This document shows, piece after piece, positions 30,645-35,137 of a stretch of 35,137 bases of DNA. Position numbers and translations under genes: made by a program. This stretch comes from CAJXCL01 sp964394335 (GTDB lineage Bacteria; Nitrospinota; Nitrospinia; CAJXCL01): the NCBI GenBank assembly GCA_964394335.1, contig CAYMVZ010000013.1:1-35137 (forward strand), given 5' to 3'. Positions within the stretch are counted from its first letter, which is position 1. Each line of letters begins with the position of its first letter. Below the pieces are notes generated by a model. The model was not told the DNA's origin, did not search any database, and saw nothing but the letters and a program-made list of their open reading frames with translations.

Positions 30645-31648
30645 AATATTCCCTTATCTCTCAAAAAAGCAATTCCCTTTTTTGCGTCGGCAGGACTTAC
30701 CTCCTGGTTGATTTCCATGACGCGGATAGTTTCCGGTTTTAAATAAGATTTTACCATATCAAAATCTACTGTGCCGCATCCGGGAGCATTATGATCGGTG
30801 TATCCATTGAGTACATCGTGCAAATGGATACCTATTAAATGATCGTGAAATGTTTTCAATAGATTCTCCTGTGATATTAACTTGCGAAACTTTGTTTTTT
30901 CAGCAAAGTTTTTATTAGTCACTGGTGCGGCAGCTCCATTTGGTTCTGGCCCCTGGCCACGTTGTGAAATTCCAAACAGTGTTTCATTTACTTGCGCGTG
31001 GCCGGTATCGTGCCAGTAAGCAAGTTTACCGCCTTTAAATCGGCTGAAGATGGTTTTGAGTTCATTCATGTCGGGGAATTCAAAGAAGTAGTATCTATTT
31101 TCCAGTCCCACATTTATATCAAATTTTTCTGCTTCAGCGTTAATTTCATCAAGACTCTTGAGCAAAGCCTCGAAATTTTTTCCTTTTTTTGCTGTACGGT
31201 TTTGTGATATCTCTTGCAAAGATATTTCTGCTTCCTTCGATTGAATTTTTCCGTCGTCGTAAAATTGTTTCATTATATTGATCGGTTCATCTTCCGGTAC
31301 ACGTCCACAATGGACTATAATAGCCTGTGCCCCAACATCCGCGACATTTCGCAAGGTCTGTTTGACTTGATCTACTCCGCGCACCCTGTTTTCTTCCTCT
31401 ATATCGCTTATTAAATACTGTTCGGCTCCTCTTATCCTGCCCTGAGGAGAAGGGCAAACAGCGTGCAAACTGACAATTTTTATTCCCCAGGCTGTAAAAT
31501 TTTTCTTTATTTCTTCAAAGGTTTCGCTGGAAATCCGAAATTCCAGTTCCAGCGAACTAATGCCGGTTTCTTTCATTGTTTCTATTAATTCTTTCGCGTC
31601 ATTAGTTAGACCAGCACGCCAGCAAGTTGAAATAGCACAAATGCTCAT
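30641..31648 (-). CDS. Sugar phosphate isomerase/epimerase-like TIM barrel protein
   Basis: 335 residues, AP-endonuclease-2 superfamily. Metal-ligand positions of the barrel are visible: VSLHAVCPSP, IIVHCGRVPED, Glu in VGLENRYYFFE, His-Asp in AYWHDTGHAQVNE, IHLHDVLNGYTDHNAPGCGT and the late Glu in IRVMEINQEVSP. An insertion at about 235-265 (GQGPEPNGAAAPVTNKNFAE) is not common in the family. Substrate unknown; sugar or inositol isomerases and endonuclease IV share the fold, but endonuclease IV DNA-binding loops are not evident. Cytoplasmic. Tail-to-tail overlap with nspC; divergent from the ApgM-type gene. Confidence 0.85.
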   Translation of the reverse strand: MSICAISTCWRAGLTNDAKELIETMKETGISSLELEFRISSETFEEIKKNFTAWGIKIVSLHAVCPSPQGRIRGAEQYLISDIEEENRVRGVDQVKQTLRNVADVGAQAIIVHCGRVPEDEPINIMKQFYDDGKIQSKEAEISLQEISQNRTAKKGKNFEALLKSLDEINAEAEKFDINVGLENRYYFFEFPDMNELKTIFSRFKGGKLAYWHDTGHAQVNETLFGISQRGQGPEPNGAAAPVTNKNFAEKTKFRKLISQENLLKTFHDHLIGIHLHDVLNGYTDHNAPGCGTVDFDMVKSYLKPETIRVMEINQEVSPADAKKGIAFLRDKGIF

Positions 31649-31730
31649 AATATTTAAAAATTATTTGGGCGAAGATTTTCTAAACTTAAAATCGACCCTA
31701 TCAAATTCCGTCTATTATACATAATAAAAT

Positions 31731-31740
31731 GTGCTACAAT
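31731..31740 (+). promoter_or_regulatory. Putative extended -10 promoter of the ApgM-type gene
   Basis: GTGCTACAAT: TACAAT with TG one base upstream. No clear -35 box at 16-18 bases. The same TGCTACAA core lies before aroDE and the thymidylyltransferase gene. An AGGAG ribosome site and ATG follow at 31771-31785. Confidence 0.4.
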
Positions 31741-31784
31741 TAAATTTATAAGAATTTTACGACTCAAGTATTTAGGAGATTTTA

Positions 31785-32975
31785 ATGAAATATATTGTTT
31801 TATTGGGAGATGGGATGCCGGACCACCCTCTGCCTGATCATGATAATAAAACCCCGTTACAAATTGCTAATACACCTAATATGGACTTTTTAGCAAAGAG
31901 CGGAATCACGGGTGGAATAAAAACTATTCCAGATGGATTTCCTCCGGGAAGCGATGTATCGAACCTGTCTATATTTGGATATAATCCTGAAGTTTATTAT
32001 ACAGGGCGTTCTCCTTTGGAAGCGGCAAGCATGGGTGTTGACCTGGATTCCGGGGATATAGCTTTCCGTTGTAACCTGGTGACTCTTAAACCGGTTATGA
32101 ATGATCTTGTTATGGAGGATTACTCCGCCGGACATATTTCTTCTGAAGAAGCAAAAGAATTAATCAATTTCCTTAATAGTAAATTAGGGAATGAAAATTA
32201 CACTTTTTATCCCGGTGTTAGTTACCGTCATCTCCTGGTTTGGAAAGGTGGAAAAGAAAAAATGGATTTGCCTCCACCACACGATTTAACGGGAAAAGGG
32301 ATAAAAGATTCTGTTTTATCCAGGCGCGACGAAATTATTGAACTGCTGAACTATTCGCAAATGCTTTTAAAAAACCATGCTGTGAATCTCAAAAGGGCAG
32401 GGGAGGGGAAAAGACCGGCGAATTGTATATGGCTCTGGGGCAGCGGAAAAAAACCTGCCATGCCGAATCTGAAAAAGATGTACGACCTTGAAGGAGCTGT
32501 AATCTCAGCCGTGGACCTTTTAAAAGGGATCGGTATTTATGCCGGACTTGACGCGATTAAGGTGCCGGGAGCCACAGGGTATATCGATACGAATTATGAG
32601 GGTAAAGTTAAAAGCGCGTTAAAAATTCTTGAAGAAAAAAATTTCGTTTACATACATCTTGAAGCCGCTGACGAAACTTCGCATGAGGGAAGTTTTGAAA
32701 ATAAAATTAAAGCTATTGAAGATTTTGACTCAAAAGTTGTCGGAAAAGTTCTTAAGGGAATAAGCGGCTATAAAAAATATAAAGTTCTTTTAACTTCAGA
32801 TCATCCCACACCCCTGAGTCTTATGACCCATACGGCTGAAAAAGTGCCTTTCGCTGTTTATTCTCCGAATATGAATGGAGACAAAACTATTGCATTTAGC
32901 GAAGATTTGATTAAAGAGGGTTCAAAAAACTTTGAAAAAGGATTTGAAATAATGGAGTATTTTGTACGTGGTTAG
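31785..32975 (+). CDS. ApgM-type (archaeal cofactor-independent) phosphoglycerate mutase-like protein; proposed homoserine kinase
   Basis: 396 residues of the alkaline-phosphatase-superfamily ApgM group. Metal and phosphoryl-site motifs: YIVLLGDGMPDHPLPDHDNK at the start, then PPGSDVSNLSIFGYNP with the nucleophile Ser, AFRCNLVTL, YSAGHISSEEAKELI, YPGVSYRHLLVW, HLEAADETSHEG and LTSDHPTPLSLMTHT at the late metal site. Archaeal relatives interconvert 3- and 2-phosphoglycerate. A bacterial subgroup (TIGR02535, as I recall) is proposed to act as homoserine kinase in genomes lacking ThrB and is encoded with aspartate-family genes. lysC follows 174 bases downstream here, which favours that reading. 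Function is not proven. Confidence 0.85.
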   Translation: MKYIVLLGDGMPDHPLPDHDNKTPLQIANTPNMDFLAKSGITGGIKTIPDGFPPGSDVSNLSIFGYNPEVYYTGRSPLEAASMGVDLDSGDIAFRCNLVTLKPVMNDLVMEDYSAGHISSEEAKELINFLNSKLGNENYTFYPGVSYRHLLVWKGGKEKMDLPPPHDLTGKGIKDSVLSRRDEIIELLNYSQMLLKNHAVNLKRAGEGKRPANCIWLWGSGKKPAMPNLKKMYDLEGAVISAVDLLKGIGIYAGLDAIKVPGATGYIDTNYEGKVKSALKILEEKNFVYIHLEAADETSHEGSFENKIKAIEDFDSKVVGKVLKGISGYKKYKVLLTSDHPTPLSLMTHTAEKVPFAVYSPNMNGDKTIAFSEDLIKEGSKNFEKGFEIMEYFVRG

Positions 32976-33030
32976 GTATGAAATTGGCAAATTCTAAATA
33001 AGTTGAGGTAATTGCCATCTGTTTCCGACT

Positions 33031-33060
33031 GGATTCCCACTAAACACATGCGGGAATGAC
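33031..33060. repeat. Hairpin repeat, GATTCCC...GGGAATGAC type
   Basis: GATTCCCACTAAAC followed by ACATGCGGGAATGAC closely matches the right half of 22163-22240. It lies between the ApgM-type gene and lysC. Confidence 0.65.
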
Positions 33061-33149
33061 AATCATGGTTCTAAGTTCCTCAACTTTTTGAGTGTTGGAA
33101 TTTATTTCTAATTTGAGATTTTGGATTTAGTATAATTTGAGCAACTGCT

Positions 33150-34379
33150 ATGGGACTAATTGTGCAAAAATATGGAGGTACTTCAGTAGGGAGCATCGAG
33201 CGGATTAAAGAAGTGGCCAAAAAAATAGTTTCATCAAAAAAGGATGATGTGGATATTGTTGTTGTTGCATCCGCTATGGGAGGTGAAACAGACAAACTTT
33301 TAGAGATGGCTTATGAAATTTCTGCTGAGCCGGGAAAACGTGAAATGGATATGCTTCTCTCTTCAGGAGAAAGAGTATCATGCTCACTTCTTGCGATGGC
33401 TATTCAAAAACTTGGATATAAAGCGGCTTCGTATACAGGCAGACAGGTTGGGATTCTAACGGACAGCGCTCATACGAAGGCACGAATTAAGAAGATTGAG
33501 GCGCATAAGATTCATGGATCTCTTAAAGAAGGTTTGATAGTTATCGTCGCGGGATTCCAGGGAATCGATGAAAAAGAAAACGTTACAACTCTGGGGCGTG
33601 GAGGTTCTGATACTTCCGCAGTGGCTCTGGCCTCTGCTCTAAATGCAGATCTTTGCGAAATATATTCTGATGTTGAAGGGGTATTCACTACAGATCCTAA
33701 TGTCGAGCCTAAAGCAAGAAAATTAAATAAAGTTTCCTATGAGGAAATGATGGAGATGGCAAGCTCCGGAGCGAAAATTCTTGAGATTCGCGCGGTTCAA
33801 TTTGCTAAGAAATACAATGTCCCTGTATATGTGAAATCGTCTTTTAAAAAAGGTGATGGAACCTTAGTAACGAAGGAGGATTCTGATATGGAAGAAATTG
33901 AAGTATCTGGCATTACTTATGATAAGGATCAAGCTAAAGTATCAATAATAGGGGTGCCGGATAAACCGGGAATTGCTTCTAAAATATTTAATGTTGTGGC
34001 TGATGCAAATATTGTTATTGATATGATAATTCAGAATATCAGCCATGAGGGATTGACTGATATTTCATTTACAGTGCCTAAAAACGATGCCAAAAAAGGT
34101 TTGGAATTGGCCAAAGACGTTGGAAAGGAAATCGGGGCGAAAGATGTGAAGATAGACAAAAATATGTCTAAAATCTCTATCATTGGCGCGGGGATGAGGA
34201 GCCATTCAGGGATTGCCGCGAAAATGTTTCGGGTGCTGGCAAAAGAGAATATTAATATTCTGATGATCAGTACATCGGAAATCAAAATCTCCTGCGTTAT
34301 AGAAAATAAATACACGGAATTAGCCGTTCGGGTGCTACATAAAGCCTTTGGACTGGGAAAAGAAAATAAAAGGAAGTGA
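33150..34379 (+). CDS. lysC: Aspartate kinase
   Basis: Phosphorylates aspartate, the first committed step to lysine, threonine, methionine and, in this organism, polyamines through aspartate semialdehyde. 409 residues. VQKYGGTSVGSIERI at 5-19, VASAMGGETDKL, LLSSGERVS, GFQGID, TTLGRGGSDTSAVALASAL near 150 and YSDVEGVFTTDP near 175 form the kinase domain. Residues about 265-400 hold two ACT domains (VSIIGVPDKPGIASKIFNVV and ISIIGAGMRSHSGIAAKMFR) that confer feedback inhibition. No homoserine dehydrogenase fusion. The ribosome site is weak; a TATAAT lies at 33131, but no matching -35 box was found. comEC follows 97 bases on. Confidence 0.96.
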   Translation: MGLIVQKYGGTSVGSIERIKEVAKKIVSSKKDDVDIVVVASAMGGETDKLLEMAYEISAEPGKREMDMLLSSGERVSCSLLAMAIQKLGYKAASYTGRQVGILTDSAHTKARIKKIEAHKIHGSLKEGLIVIVAGFQGIDEKENVTTLGRGGSDTSAVALASALNADLCEIYSDVEGVFTTDPNVEPKARKLNKVSYEEMMEMASSGAKILEIRAVQFAKKYNVPVYVKSSFKKGDGTLVTKEDSDMEEIEVSGITYDKDQAKVSIIGVPDKPGIASKIFNVVADANIVIDMIIQNISHEGLTDISFTVPKNDAKKGLELAKDVGKEIGAKDVKIDKNMSKISIIGAGMRSHSGIAAKMFRVLAKENINILMISTSEIKISCVIENKYTELAVRVLHKAFGLGKENKRK

Positions 34380-34476
34380 GTAGGATTTATAGATTTTCTT
34401 TACAAAACAATATTTGTTATAATAACCATATTATTATTAAATTGATTAAATTATCAAGATTTTGTATGATTAACTT

Positions 34477-35137
34477 GTGTCAAAACCCATTCCAGCTAAC
34501 AAACGACCTCTTGTATTAATTCTCCTTTTAACAATTTTTGCTTTTCGATTCCAGTCATTTGATAATCTACCCCGAGATCATTTAACAATCCATATTTCAT
34601 CTAATCAAAAAGCGTCTCTAACCGGCATAATTGTGCTGCCGCCAGAAAAGTTCACCAGAAAAACCAGCCTCTATTTGAAATCAGAAACATTAACGAGTAA
34701 GGATAAAACTATAAAAGTCTCAGGCAAGGTTAGAATAACAGTTTATGAAAACAATTTACCTTTTAAATATGGAGACAGGATAAAAATTAATGCTGTTCGT
34801 TTGCGCGTGCCACGAAATTTTAAAAATGAAGGAGCCTTTGATTATGAATCTTATATGAAAAACAGGGGTATCTACGTTATAGGATCTGTAAGTAAGGGGG
34901 AAAAAATTGATTTGATTAACAGGAACAACGGTTTTTGGCTATTAGAAAAGATTTATTATTTTAAAGACAGTGTGTTGACATCTTTAGAATCTTTTTTACC
35001 GCAAGAAAATTCAACTATAATCAGAGCAATGGTCCTGGGGGATAGAGGGGGATTATCAAAAAAAGACAGGGAAGCATTTATTAGGTCTGGAACCGCCCAT
35101 TTAATGGCAGTATCAGGACTTCATATTGGGTTTATCG
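34477..35137 (+). CDS. comEC: ComEC/Rec2 family DNA-uptake protein, 5' part (runs off window)
   Basis: The frame is open from GTG at 34477 to the last base, 220 codons. An N-terminal membrane span (RPLVLILLLTIFAFRF) is followed by the extracytoplasmic DUF4131-type domain (ITVYENNLPFKYGDRIKINA, FKNEGAFDYESYMKNRGIY), then the start of the ComEC membrane domain with its signature IIRAMVLGDRGGLSKKDREA, continuing FIRSGTAHLMAVSGLHIGF. ComEC forms the inner-membrane channel for single-stranded DNA in natural transformation. Only the DUF4131 part and the first competence-domain residues are present. A TATAAT at 34418 may be its -10. No other competence genes lie in the window; presence of comEC alone does not prove competence. 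Confidence 0.9.
   Translation, partial: MSKPIPANKRPLVLILLLTIFAFRFQSFDNLPRDHLTIHISSNQKASLTGIIVLPPEKFTRKTSLYLKSETLTSKDKTIKVSGKVRITVYENNLPFKYGDRIKINAVRLRVPRNFKNEGAFDYESYMKNRGIYVIGSVSKGEKIDLINRNNGFWLLEKIYYFKDSVLTSLESFLPQENSTIIRAMVLGDRGGLSKKDREAFIRSGTAHLMAVSGLHIGFI

Noticed and set aside
5030..33060. Recurring short repeats as a possible CRISPR array
   Set aside because: Copies are far apart, unequal in length and mostly palindromic; no regular spacer pattern and no cas genes.

Overview
The window is a low-GC stretch (mostly mid-30s per cent in the lines I sampled) of a Gram-negative-type bacterial chromosome. It carries mainly housekeeping genes in short, frequently switching operons, separated by intergenic DNA rich in short dispersed hairpin repeats. 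The gene set points to a deep-branching, probably anaerobic or microaerophilic lineage of the Desulfobacterota/Nitrospirota/Nitrospinota/Schekmanbacteria kind: a futalosine-route menaquinone gene (mqnA), a fused aroD-aroE, the carboxynorspermidine polyamine route, long-form HisG, an archaeal-type phosphoglycerate-mutase-like protein beside lysC, a U32 peptidase with a DUF4911 protein, and several ferritin-like/rubrerythrin-like proteins. I cannot fix the phylum from this window alone.

Layout. 1-3.7 kb: end of a U32 peptidase gene, a DUF4911 protein, a long-form glucose-1-phosphate thymidylyltransferase, and moaE-moeA for molybdenum cofactor (minus strand). 3.9-9.2 kb: a redox/ferritin-like locus. 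It holds a dual-CDGSH iron-sulfur protein with an apparent early frameshift, a ferritin-like protein, and two copies of a unit made of a shared upstream block, a small gene and a SagB/ThcOx-type double nitroreductase. The first nitroreductase copy is decayed, the second is intact, and the two small genes differ. A double rubrerythrin-like protein closes the locus. 9.4-13.9 kb: a histidine-kinase remnant, mqnA, and divergently aroDE-aroA-aroK, which supply the chorismate used by MqnA. 14.0-18.1 kb: an inverted-repeat element, an AI-2E-family permease, a FlgT/CsgG-like exported protein, a 52-residue membrane protein, a MORN-like exported protein and a glutathione peroxidase. 18.3-20.7 kb: a higher-GC pair, a six-blade kelch protein and an Old Yellow Enzyme. 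20.9-24.1 kb: an unrecognised protein that may be a zinc-less gluzincin relative, a PEBP protein, a two-domain PCP_red protein and a membrane protein. 24.2-27.6 kb: mannose-1-phosphate guanylyltransferase, then hisI, hisG and a coupled membrane coiled-coil gene. 28.3-30.6 kb: carboxynorspermidine dehydrogenase (apparently with an ATT start) and nspC. 30.6-35.1 kb: a sugar-phosphate isomerase-like TIM barrel, an ApgM-type proposed homoserine kinase, lysC, and the start of comEC.

How the parts connect. LysC opens the aspartate pathway, whose semialdehyde is needed both for threonine (the ApgM-like protein is a plausible homoserine kinase) and for the carboxynorspermidine dehydrogenase/decarboxylase pair. 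AroDE/AroA/AroK and MqnA form a shikimate-to-menaquinone line. RmlA and the mannose guanylyltransferase feed surface polysaccharide.

The most distinctive part is 3.9-9.2 kb: a duplicated promoter/small-gene/SagB cassette surrounded by diiron-type proteins, with dispersed repeats scattered through it, one of which lies in frame inside the working SagB gene. No CRISPR array, rRNA, tRNA or complete transposase gene was seen.
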